64,000 bases of DNA from Trebonia sp963774945 (GTDB taxonomy: Bacteria > Actinomycetota > Actinomycetes > Streptosporangiales > Streptosporangiaceae), in contig CAVZHA010000027.1 of NCBI GenBank assembly GCA_963774945.1, positions 1,612,001 through 1,676,000 on the forward strand. The letters run 5' to 3'. The translations under genes were made by a program, and so were the position numbers. Positions 18,227-28,346 of the stretch are shown here, in pieces (the stretch's first letter is position 1; each line of letters begins with the position of its first letter). The notes beneath the pieces are model-generated. The model was not told the DNA's origin and did no database searches. It worked only from the letters and a program-made list of their open reading frames with translations.

Positions 18227-18240
18227 GTGATCGAGATCAC
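18227..18240. promoter_or_regulatory. CRP-like site upstream of Tat-secreted protein gene
   Basis: GTGA-TCGAGA-TCAC matches the core of CRP/FNR-family sites (GTGA-N6-TCAC) and lies 91 bases before the ATG at 18331. Family consensus is established for actinobacterial CRP; use here is inference. Confidence 0.4.
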
Positions 18241-18330
18241 TTGGAATTCGCCGCCAGCCCGCCACGCAACGGCACTGTCACCACCCGGGGGGACGACCCC
18301 CCGTACCCCCCGTAACCCCCGGGGAGTCCG

Positions 18331-20319
18331 ATGGAAGGGCAAAGCATGAGCGCAGTGACCCGACGTTCTTTCCTGTTCACCGGCGGCGCGACCGCCGCGA
18401 CCGCCGCGGCGGGCGTGACCCTGCTCGCGCCGGCGGCGCAGGCCGCGACCGCCTTGCCCCGGCGGGCGGCGGCCGGGACCATCAGCGTGGCGTCCGGCCA
18501 GACCTACACGGTCGCCGCCACCACCGCCGTCTCGGCGGTCACGATCGAGCAGGGCGGCGTGCTGACCGCGCCGGCCGGCTACAGCCTGACGATGACCGTC
18601 AACGGCGTCGAGACCGGCCAGGTGCTCGCGGCCACTAGCGGCGCGGACACCGTGTTCGCGCCTGGCAGCTGGCGCGGCGACATCGTGCTGACCGTCACCG
18701 AGGCCGACGACGTTACCTGGCAGCAGCACGTCTACCCGTTCCGCCAGGCCATCTACGCGGACTCGACCGGCCTGGTCAGCGCGTATTCGGTGCTCGCGGC
18801 GGCGGTCGGCGGCAGGGTCAGCAACGTCGGCGCCTACGGCGTGCGGATCGCCTCGACCGGCCAGTGCTTCGACGGCGTCTTCGTCAACGGCGGCAGCTAC
18901 GCGCTCGATCGACCGGTGATCAACCTCAACGGCAACGGCCGGTGCGACTTCGTCGGCTACGGGGCCGCGCTGGTCGCCAACAACACCGGCACCACCGTGG
19001 TCGTGGACGGCGCGCAGATCAGCACCAAAGGCGCGGTGCGGACCGCCGCGATCTCCGACAACGGCGCGACCCTGGTGGTCAAGAACTCGTCGCTCTCGGT
19101 CAGGAACGGGGTGCTGCCCGCCGACTACGTGCCGACGGTCAACCTGGACACGATGGAGTCGGCGCCGTGGATGCTCTCCATCGACGGCAACGTCCGCGCC
19201 ACCAACCTGCTCGGCAACAACTCCGTCGCCGCCTACGTCAACAGCTCGGTCTTCTCGGAGACCTGGGGCGCGCTGTCGACCGACTCGGGGTCCGACTGCA
19301 CGCTGGTCGCGGTCAACAGCGTGGTCGGGCAGACCGGGAACGACGGCTACGGCACCTACGTGATCGGCAACGCGACCGAGTATCTGCTCGGTACCCAGTT
19401 CGACGTCGGAAGCTATGCCTCCATCTTCACCGGGGGCAGCGCGACCTACGGCGACAGCGACCCCGCCACCGTCGCCTCGCTCAACGCCAGTCTCGGCCTC
19501 GGCCTGACCAACGCGGAGCTGCGGGCCCTGCGGCCGCGCCCGACGGTGGTGAACTCCCGACGGTTCGGCTTCATGAACCACCAGGGGACCAACACGCTGA
19601 CGATCACCGGCGGCACCGTCGTCAACTCGCCGCACGCGACGTTCCTGAACAAGGGGCAGCAGTGGGGCATCAGCGTCGACGGCAGCCACGGCGCCCGGCT
19701 CAACCCCGGCGACGGCATCCTGGTACAGGTCATGGACAACGACGACCCGGGCCCCGTCGTCGTGAACGGAGTGCTCGAGAACGCCGGGGTGTACACCCAG
19801 CCGACCGGCGAGCCGACCAAGGACCCCACGTTCGACGTGACGGTGGTCCACCCCGATTCCGACTCGGTCTTCTCGTTCAGCGACATCGAGCTGACTGGCG
19901 ACTTCTACAACGGCCTGGCCGGCGGGCCCTCGTCGGGTGGTGCGGCCGGACCGGGCGGCGGCGCCGCCAACGGCCTGAACCTGGTGCTGAACCTTGCCGC
20001 CTCCGCTGTCACCGGCGTGATCACGTCGACGCTGGCGACGCACTACGTCGACACGATCACGTCGGCCAACTGGCGGGAGCTTGGCAAGGTCAGCAACGTC
20101 GCCCAGCCGGTGATCAACAACGGCGTGATCGTGTCGCTGACCGGCGGCAGCCGGTGGACGGTGACCGGCACCAGCTACCTGTCGGCGCTCTCGCTCGACG
20201 CCACCTCGGGCGTCAGCGGGCCTGGCCGCAAGCGGGTCACGATGACCGTCGACGGCACCGCGACCGAGATCACGCCGGGCGGCAGCTACACCGGCGCCAT
20301 CGTCCTCACCGTGGCCTGA
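18331..20319 (+). CDS. Tat-secreted, Ser/Thr/Gly-rich beta-structured protein
   Basis: Exported protein of 662 residues. The N-terminus carries a twin-arginine signal (TRRSFLF, Arg11-Arg12), a hydrophobic Ala-rich stretch and a probable cleavage site after AQA near residue 38. The mature part is rich in short beta repeats with many Asn-Gly turns (NLNGNGRCDFVG, NNTGTTVVVDGAQIS), suggesting a right-handed beta-helix as in polysaccharide lyases and adhesins. The motif MTVNGVETG near the start of the mature region is echoed at the C-terminus (MTVDGTATE, then GAIVLTVA), so the ends may be related modules. A second ATG at 18346 is also possible. No catalytic motif was recognised. Two hairpins follow the gene. 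Confidence 0.72.
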   Translation: MEGQSMSAVTRRSFLFTGGATAATAAAGVTLLAPAAQAATALPRRAAAGTISVASGQTYTVAATTAVSAVTIEQGGVLTAPAGYSLTMTVNGVETGQVLAATSGADTVFAPGSWRGDIVLTVTEADDVTWQQHVYPFRQAIYADSTGLVSAYSVLAAAVGGRVSNVGAYGVRIASTGQCFDGVFVNGGSYALDRPVINLNGNGRCDFVGYGAALVANNTGTTVVVDGAQISTKGAVRTAAISDNGATLVVKNSSLSVRNGVLPADYVPTVNLDTMESAPWMLSIDGNVRATNLLGNNSVAAYVNSSVFSETWGALSTDSGSDCTLVAVNSVVGQTGNDGYGTYVIGNATEYLLGTQFDVGSYASIFTGGSATYGDSDPATVASLNASLGLGLTNAELRALRPRPTVVNSRRFGFMNHQGTNTLTITGGTVVNSPHATFLNKGQQWGISVDGSHGARLNPGDGILVQVMDNDDPGPVVVNGVLENAGVYTQPTGEPTKDPTFDVTVVHPDSDSVFSFSDIELTGDFYNGLAGGPSSGGAAGPGGGAANGLNLVLNLAASAVTGVITSTLATHYVDTITSANWRELGKVSNVAQPVINNGVIVSLTGGSRWTVTGTSYLSALSLDATSGVSGPGRKRVTMTVDGTATEITPGGSYTGAIVLTVA

Positions 20320-20346
20320 GGCAGCCCCCGCCCGGGTCACTCCCCC

Positions 20347-20418
20347 GCCTGCGACATCCCTCATGTCGCAGGCAACGCGACGGGCCCGTCCTGGAGGCGC
20401 GATTCCTCCCGGACGGGC
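20347..20418 (+). terminator. Tandem hairpins after the Tat-secreted protein gene
   Basis: Hairpin one is GCCTGCGACAT / ATGTCGCAGGC with a 5-base loop (20347-20373), a perfect 11-bp stem. Hairpin two is a 14-bp arm pair at 20384-20397 and 20405-20418 with one mismatch. They lie between convergent genes and probably end transcription from both sides; there is no T-tract, as is usual in high-GC actinomycetes. Confidence 0.7.
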
Positions 20419-20458
20419 TCGGAGCGGACCGCCACTCGCGACTTTCCGCTGCCCCGGC

Positions 20459-21234
20459 TTACCGTCGGCGGGCGCGCGCGAGCGTGGCCGATCGGCGCAG
20501 GGTGGTCCCGCCGGCCGCGTCGATCGCCGCGACGAGTCGGTCATGGAGCTCGGCGCGGCGGTCGTCGGGCAGGCCGTTGATGGCCGCGCCCTCGCCGTGG
20601 CTCCTGGTGAAGCGCCAGTAGGTTTCGCCGTCGGGCACGGCGATCGCGGTCTCCAGCGTCTGCCGGGTGACGTCGGTGAACCCAGCTCGCTCAAGCAGGT
20701 CTTCCTCGTCCGCGTCGTTGGGCCGGAGGCCGAGCCGGCCACCTGGTACTTCTGCCGGTACTGCAGAACGAGATCGTTGAGCGGGTCCGGCCACGGGTCG
20801 GACGAGCCGTCGGACCGCCCAGGGGTCGTGAACGCGAACTCGCCGCCCGGCCGCAGTATCCGCCTGATCTCGGCCACCGCCGCGACCGGGTCGGGCAGGA
20901 TGTGCATGGCGAAGCCCACGACCACCAGGTCGAAGGCCTCGTCGGGGAAGTCGAGCGCGGCCGCATCCATCACCCGGGTCTCGACCGCCGGGAGATCGCG
21001 CGCCAGCAGTTCGACCATCCGCGGCGCGGCGTCGACCGCGACGACTCGGCCCGCCCGGCCGACGAGCTCCCGGCTCAGCGCGCCGCGCCCGGCCGCCAGG
21101 TCAAGTACCTGGGCGTTCGGCGGCAGGTCGAGGGCGGCGGCCACCTGCCGGGCGAAGCTGGCGAAGAACGGGAGCACCTGGTCGTAGACGTCGGCGACGC
21201 CATCGAAGTACGCAGCTACCTGGCTTGTCGTCAT
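20459..21234 (-). CDS. Class I SAM-dependent methyltransferase, one frame break
   Basis: UbiE/Methyltransf_11-like enzyme of about 258 residues. SAM motif I is VLDLAAGRGALS, motif II VVAVDAAPRMVELL, and later FDLVVVGFAMHILPDPVAAVAEIRRILRPGGEFAF. Near 20735-20745 one base appears to be missing (in GGCTCGGCCTCCGG), after which the other frame continues RPNDADEEDLLERAGFTDV and ends TLARARRR. The C-terminal half (VPDGETYWRFTRSHG and later) matches small-molecule methyltransferases. No partner gene is adjacent. Confidence 0.82.
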
Positions 21235-21444
21235 GACGTCACGGTGCCACGGGATTTCCCGGTCGAGCCACTTGTTTTCCGGCGGACGTGATCAGGCGGG
21301 CGGTGAGACTGGCGGGGATGGTGCGAGTGGAGATGGTTGTGGCCGCATGTGTCGGCCCGACGTGGTGGGATCGAGGGCGGGCGGAGGCGACTGGCGGGCA
21401 ATCGCCGGCCCGATGTGGTGGGTTCGCGGGCGGGTGAAGAGCGC

Positions 21445-21474
21445 TCACGGACCGTTCGATATCAAGGACTTTGA
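21445..21474 (-). repeat. Dispersed element, copy 3
   Basis: Minus-strand sequence TTCAAAGTCCTTGATATCGA then ACGGTCCGTGAG begins just after the phosphoesterase stop codon, oriented with that gene. It shares TCAAA-N11-CGAACGGWCCGT with copy 5. Confidence 0.6.
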
Positions 21475-21478
21475 ATTT

Positions 21479-22912
21479 TTATGCGGTGGGGGTGGCCGGG
21501 GCGGAGATCCTGGCCAGGGCGGGCAGGATGGCGGGGGCCGCGGGGGCGCCGGCCGGGGCGGTGTTGGCGGGGAGCTGCTGGCGGATGGCCTCCAGGTGCG
21601 AGGTCAGGCCGGCCGAGGGGCCCGCGCTGCCCGCGACCGGGACCGTCACCCCGGCCAGGACGTCGTCGGTGCGGGGGGCGGCGAGGGTGAGCACGCCGCC
21701 GAACGCGGGGGCGGCGGCGTCGCGGGCGGTCAGCGGCGGCAGACCCCAGCGCCGCTCGACGGTCGCGAGGATCGACGTGTGGTCCAGCGGGGTGGAGCCC
21801 TCGGGCACCCGGTAGACCGTGCCCGGCGCGATCAGCGGCGAGATCAGCACGGTCGGGACCCGGACGCCGAAGCGGTTGAAGGTGAAGTCGTAGGCCGCCT
21901 CGACGGCGCTGTCGGGCGGGGTCGCGCCCCACGGCGGCGGCACGTGGTCGAAGCAGCCGCCGTGCTCGTCGTAGGTGAGCACGAACAGCGTCTGGGCCCA
22001 GCCCGGGCCCGACCGCAGCGCCTCGTAGACGTCGTGGATGAGCTGCTCGCCGAGGGCCACGTTGTAGTTCGGGTGCTGGCTGTTGCCGGTCGACGGCCAA
22101 CTCGGCTCGAGGAACGTGAAGTCCGGCAGGGTGCCCGCCGCGGCGGCGGCCTGGAAGTCGGTGAACAGCCCGATCGCGCCGCCGCTGGCGGTGGCGATGT
22201 CGGTGAACGTGTCGGCGCTGAGCGGTCGCTGGTTGTAGCCGTAGATGGCCCAGGTCTGGCCGGCCTTGCCGAGCGCGCCGAAGATGGACGGGGCCGAGAA
22301 CGTCTTGGTGTTGTCGTCGACCTGGCCCATGCTGGTGCCCGCGCAGGTGAAGGCCCGGTTGGGCATGGTCTCGGTCGGCACCGAGGCGAACCACTGGTCG
22401 CACACCGCGTACCCGGTCGCCAGCGCCGACAGCACCGGCAGCGCGGCCGGGGTGAAGCAGCCCATGATCTCGCTCGCGGTGGTGCCCGGCAGCACCGACC
22501 AGCCGGGGTCCTTCGACTGCCAGCCGAGCGTGTAGGCGTAGTCGGTGACGAAACCGGTCATCGGGGCCGGGGTCCCGGTCGCGGGGGCGGCGGTGGATCC
22601 GTAGAGCTGGCTGTTGGTCGCCTTGTAGCCCTCGCCGGGATCGGCCCCGGGCATGAAATAGGCGTTCGGGGTCGACGGGGTGATCTGGTAGACGCTGACC
22701 GTGCCGCCTTTGCCGTCCGGGTTCTGCTCGGCGCCGGTCAGGCCCTCGAACGGCTGACCGGACGGGGAGACGTTGCCCTCGGCCGCGTAGAGGTAGCCGA
22801 GCATGTGGTCGAACGAGCGATTTTCCAGCATCAGGACCACGACGTGGTTAATCGCGGCGAGGTTGCCGATGCCGCTTGGAGTGCCGTTTCCGTTTCCAGT
22901 GCCCTCGGACAT
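21479..22912 (-). CDS. Phosphoesterase family protein (phospholipase C / acid phosphatase AcpA-like)
   Basis: Enzyme of 477 residues in the Phosphoesterase (PF04185-type) family, which includes bacterial non-haemolytic phospholipases C and AcpA. Signatures are VVVLMLENRSFDHMLGYL near residue 25, FASVPTETMPNRAFTCAGTS in the middle, FTFLEPSW, and YDEHGGCFDHVPPP with the conserved EHGG metal/phosphate residues. It lacks a recognisable signal peptide; homologues are frequently exported, so a cytoplasmic or non-classical location is odd. The ribosome site AAGGAAGG precedes the ATG. A longer open frame to 24106 overlaps the next gene and is a shadow. Confidence 0.87.
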   Translation of the reverse strand: MSEGTGNGNGTPSGIGNLAAINHVVVLMLENRSFDHMLGYLYAAEGNVSPSGQPFEGLTGAEQNPDGKGGTVSVYQITPSTPNAYFMPGADPGEGYKATNSQLYGSTAAPATGTPAPMTGFVTDYAYTLGWQSKDPGWSVLPGTTASEIMGCFTPAALPVLSALATGYAVCDQWFASVPTETMPNRAFTCAGTSMGQVDDNTKTFSAPSIFGALGKAGQTWAIYGYNQRPLSADTFTDIATASGGAIGLFTDFQAAAAAGTLPDFTFLEPSWPSTGNSQHPNYNVALGEQLIHDVYEALRSGPGWAQTLFVLTYDEHGGCFDHVPPPWGATPPDSAVEAAYDFTFNRFGVRVPTVLISPLIAPGTVYRVPEGSTPLDHTSILATVERRWGLPPLTARDAAAPAFGGVLTLAAPRTDDVLAGVTVPVAGSAGPSAGLTSHLEAIRQQLPANTAPAGAPAAPAILPALARISAPATPTA

Positions 22913-22941
22913 CGGCGCGCCCTTCCTTACTGGGGGTGCCG

Positions 22942-24405
22942 CTAGCGGGAGGCGGCTTTGTGCGCGGCCGTTCTGGCCGCCTTCGAGACCTGCTTGTCCG
23001 GGTGGTGGCGGCCGAGGTGGTTGAGCACGTCCTCGGCGTCCGGGTGGGCGCTGCGGGCCATCGCGTCGAACAGCGGCACTTCCTGGCCGACCGGGACCGC
23101 CTCGCGGAAGCTGACCGCCAGGTCGTCCGGGTCCGGGTACTCGTCGTCGCACGCCAGTGCCAGCAGGTCGGTCGCGATCCAGGCGAGGTCGTCCGGGTTG
23201 AGGTCGAGCTCGGGCGGCACGTCGGCCGCCCCGCTGATGTCGTCGATGCCAGACAGCGAAAGCAGCGCGACCTTCGCGTAGCCGCGCAGCGGCTCCACCG
23301 TCAGGCTCTCGCGCAGGGCCGGGGCGGCCGGGGCGCCGATCGCGGTGACCACCGCCACCGCCAGCATCCGCTCGCCCGGGTGGCCCTCGGCGGCGAGCTC
23401 GAGCAGCTCCCTGGCGGCCGGCTCGTCGCCGCGGGACTCCACCCACGCCTGCGCCTCGGCCTCGAACTCGGCGTCGCTGACGCCCTCGGCCATCGCCAGC
23501 AGCTCGCTGCCGGTCAGCTCGGCGGCGGTCGGCGGCAGCGTCGGGATGTCGACCCCGGCCTCGACCAGCTGCTCGTGCAGCGCGGCCAGGGCCAGCGGGG
23601 TGAGCCGGATGACGTCGTCTTCCTCGGTGATCGCGAGCACGGTGTGCAGCTTGTCGAGCAGCAGCCGGGCGGGGTCGCCGTACTCCTCTTCCCAGCGTTC
23701 CCGCGCCTCGGCGAGTTCCTCGCTGAGCTCCTCGTCGTCTTCGTCGATGTCGCCGCCGGCCGCGTTCTCCCACAGCACTTCGGTGAACTCGTCGCCGGTG
23801 AGCCCTTCCCGGCGGGCGAGGAAGAGCAGGATGGCGATCGCCATCCCCTGGCCGGTGAAGTTGAACTCCTCGTCGTCGCCTTCTCCGTCGCCCTCGTCGT
23901 CGTCGTCTGCGTCTGCGTCGAACTCCGGCTCGGGGCCGTAGAGCTCGAGCGTCTCGCCGAGCACGGCGGCCATGGTCGACGACCAGACGCCGAAGACCGA
24001 CTCGTCGTCGCCGGTCGCCCAGTCGTCGGTGGTCTCGCCCTGCAGCACCCGGTCTTCGTCCTCGGGGTCGAACAGCAGCCACTCGACGCCGAGCGCGTAC
24101 TCCCACAGGAAGTCGAAGTCCTCGGGGGCGACGCCGAGCGCGGCGACGACTTCGGCCTGGTCCTCGGGGGTCAGGTCGCCATCCTCGTCCACCTCCTTGC
24201 CGTCCTTGCCGACCCAGGCGGCGAGCGCGGCGAGCTGGGCTATCAGCGGCGCCCGGCGGGCCTCGGCCGCGAGTTCAGGCAGCGGCAGCAGGCGGATCGG
24301 CGGCAGCGCGTCGGGCAGCCCGAGCGCGTCCTTGATGTCGATGTCCTCGAACTCGAAGTCATCGGCGACACCATGGGAGTTGACGTGGTCGTGGTCGTGG
24401 GCCAT
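22942..24405 (-). CDS. Acidic conserved hypothetical protein
   Basis: Protein of 487 residues, strongly acidic with Asp/Glu runs around residue 165-180 (DADADDDDEGDGEGDDEE) and a His-rich start MAHDHDHVNSHG. The N-terminal half has ALGVEWLLFDPEDEDRVLQGETTDDW and LARREGLTGDEFTEVLW. The C-terminal half looks like helical repeats (LLELAAEGHPGERMLAVAVVTAIG, YAKVALLSLSGID), ending LGRHHPDKQVSKAARTAAHK. This architecture is seen in uncharacterised actinobacterial proteins with possible HEAT-like repeats. It lies upstream of the phosphoesterase gene with a 29-base gap and may be co-transcribed. Function unknown. Confidence 0.75.
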   Translation of the reverse strand: MAHDHDHVNSHGVADDFEFEDIDIKDALGLPDALPPIRLLPLPELAAEARRAPLIAQLAALAAWVGKDGKEVDEDGDLTPEDQAEVVAALGVAPEDFDFLWEYALGVEWLLFDPEDEDRVLQGETTDDWATGDDESVFGVWSSTMAAVLGETLELYGPEPEFDADADDDDEGDGEGDDEEFNFTGQGMAIAILLFLARREGLTGDEFTEVLWENAAGGDIDEDDEELSEELAEARERWEEEYGDPARLLLDKLHTVLAITEEDDVIRLTPLALAALHEQLVEAGVDIPTLPPTAAELTGSELLAMAEGVSDAEFEAEAQAWVESRGDEPAARELLELAAEGHPGERMLAVAVVTAIGAPAAPALRESLTVEPLRGYAKVALLSLSGIDDISGAADVPPELDLNPDDLAWIATDLLALACDDEYPDPDDLAVSFREAVPVGQEVPLFDAMARSAHPDAEDVLNHLGRHHPDKQVSKAARTAAHKAASR

Positions 24406-24465
24406 GGGGTCGAGCCTATCGGCCCGCGGGCGGGCGCGGGACGCGGCAGGGTGGCTACTAAACCT

Positions 24466-24515
24466 AACGACTGCGGCAACCGTTAACGTGCTTATTAACG
24501 GTTGCCGCGGTCGTT
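24466..24515 (-). terminator. Long hairpin downstream of aconitase
   Basis: Two 21-base arms (24466-24486 and 24495-24515) pair with a single mismatch around an 8-base loop; the arm ends are AACGAC and CCGTTAA. It lies between the aconitase stop and the next gene on the same strand and is a likely terminator or 3' mRNA stabiliser. Confidence 0.75.
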
Positions 24516-24539
24516 GTTGAGCGGTTGCTCGCTTTTTGG

Positions 24540-27238
<2,699 letters not shown>

Positions 27239-27288
27239 CGTTGGTTGAGCCTCCTCGCCCAGTTATGCGTTCTGTGCATGCTGTCTTT

Positions 27289-27323
27289 ACGTCTTGCTTC
27301 TACGTCTTGTCTCTAACGTCTTG
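27289..27323 (-). repeat. Triple ACGTCTTG in acnA leader
   Basis: ACGTCTTG occurs at 27289, 27302 and 27316, spaced 13 and 14 bases. On the coding strand this is CAAGACGT repeated in an A/G-rich leader 50-85 bases before acnA. It could be a regulator-binding array or part of the 5' UTR. Confidence 0.45.
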
Positions 27324-27430
27324 TTCTTGCTTGCGTTCACGCGTCCGCGGCGCCCCCGGGTGCTTAACCTACAGTATCTCGACATCAAGGTACTTCGCGC
27401 GGGGGTAGGGGTAATGGGGCTTGTGTGTTT

Positions 27431-27450
27431 AGGCGCTTCTTGCTGTTATC
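27431..27450 (+). repeat. 20-mer repeat, copy 1
   Basis: AGGCGCTTCTTGCTGTTATC, identical to 27544-27563; the last 18 bases recur at 49823-49840. Confidence 0.65.
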
Positions 27451-27472
27451 CCGAGGGGTGACGGGCTGGGCG

Positions 27473-27524
27473 AAGATAATGGATCGTTGTGCACACCCGG
27501 ATGTAGACAACGATCCACTATCTT
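27473..27524. repeat. 18-bp-stem hairpin between two direct repeats
   Basis: Arms AAGATAATGGATCGTTGT (27473-27490) and ACAACGATCCACTATCTT (27507-27524) pair with one mismatch around a 16-base loop. The hairpin lies between the acnA promoter side and the 3' end of the DUF1932 gene and is bracketed by identical 20-mers. It may be a terminator or a miniature mobile-type repeat. Confidence 0.65.
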
Positions 27525-27543
27525 GCGGCAGATCGCCTGGTCG

Positions 27544-27563
27544 AGGCGCTTCTTGCTGTTATC
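27544..27563 (+). repeat. 20-mer repeat, copy 2
   Basis: AGGCGCTTCTTGCTGTTATC, same orientation as copy 1 and 113 bases from it; ends 15 bases before the DUF1932 gene stop. Confidence 0.65.
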
Positions 27564-27578
27564 TGCTGGACGGGCGGT

Positions 27579-28346
27579 TTATTCGGCTGCCAGGCGCTCG
27601 TGCAGGGCGCGGCTGGCGTCGGCCATGATGGGCTCGACGCCCAGGTCGGTGAGCATCTCGGCGGCGGCCGCCATCTCGTGACCGCGGCGGACGGCGTGCT
27701 GCCGGGTGCCGGTGACGATCCGGTCGACCGTCGAGGCGTCGGCCTTGGCCAGTTCCTCGGCGATGTGCGGGCGCAGCCAGTCCTCGAGGCCGGCCGCCCG
27801 CGCCGCTTCCAGTGCCTCGACGATCGACGCGGCCATGCCCTTGTAGAAGACGCTGCGCAGCAGCTTGCGGGTCGCGGCCAGCCCGGCCGGGCCGTCGAGC
27901 ACCTCGATGTCGGCGCCGTAGCCGCGCAGCGTGGCCGCGACCCGGTCGGCGGCGTCGCCGCTGGCGAGCATCGGGACGCGCAGGCCGTTGCCAGGGACCG
28001 GTGCCATCATCGCGATGTCGGTGACCGGGATCGCGCGTTCGCGGCCGAGCGCGGCCAGACGCTGCTTGACGGCCGGGGACGCGGTGTTGAGGTCGGCCCA
28101 GATCGCGGCGGCGGCCAGCGCGTCGATGGATGCGGTGAACGCCGCGACCGCCTCGCTGGCGCTGTTGACGCTGAGCACGAGGTCGGCGCCGACGACCGCC
28201 TCGGCGTCGCTGGCGGCGGCGGTGACGCCGGCCGGGGCAGGCGCCTCGGGATCGAAGCCGCGCACGGCGGCGCCGGCCGCCACCAGGTCACGGGCGATCA
28301 GCGACCCGGCCTCGCCGAAGCCGAGGACGGCGATGACGCCGCTCAC
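27579..28346 (-). CDS. NAD-binding 6-phosphogluconate dehydrogenase-like protein with DUF1932 domain
   Basis: Beta-hydroxyacid-dehydrogenase-like protein of 255 residues. The Rossmann motif GFGEAGS (VLGFGEAGSLIARDL) opens the NAD-binding domain, residues 1-165. The C-terminal DUF1932 domain has KLLRSVFYKGMAASIVEALEAARAAG, including the conserved Lys. Such enzymes oxidise or reduce small hydroxy acids, but substrates of the DUF1932 group are poorly known. The start overlaps the stop of the preceding Gly/Pro-rich gene by four bases. Confidence 0.87.
   Translation of the reverse strand: MSGVIAVLGFGEAGSLIARDLVAAGAAVRGFDPEAPAPAGVTAAASDAEAVVGADLVLSVNSASEAVAAFTASIDALAAAAIWADLNTASPAVKQRLAALGRERAIPVTDIAMMAPVPGNGLRVPMLASGDAADRVAATLRGYGADIEVLDGPAGLAATRKLLRSVFYKGMAASIVEALEAARAAGLEDWLRPHIAEELAKADASTVDRIVTGTRQHAVRRGHEMAAAAEMLTDLGVEPIMADASRALHERLAAE

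Larger units (their letters stand above)
27239..27578. other. acnA upstream region with repeats and hairpin
   Basis: No gene seen in this 340-bp gap. It contains the acnA leader with three ACGTCTTG copies, then two identical 20-mers (27431 and 27544) flanking a long hairpin (27473-27524). Confidence 0.6.
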
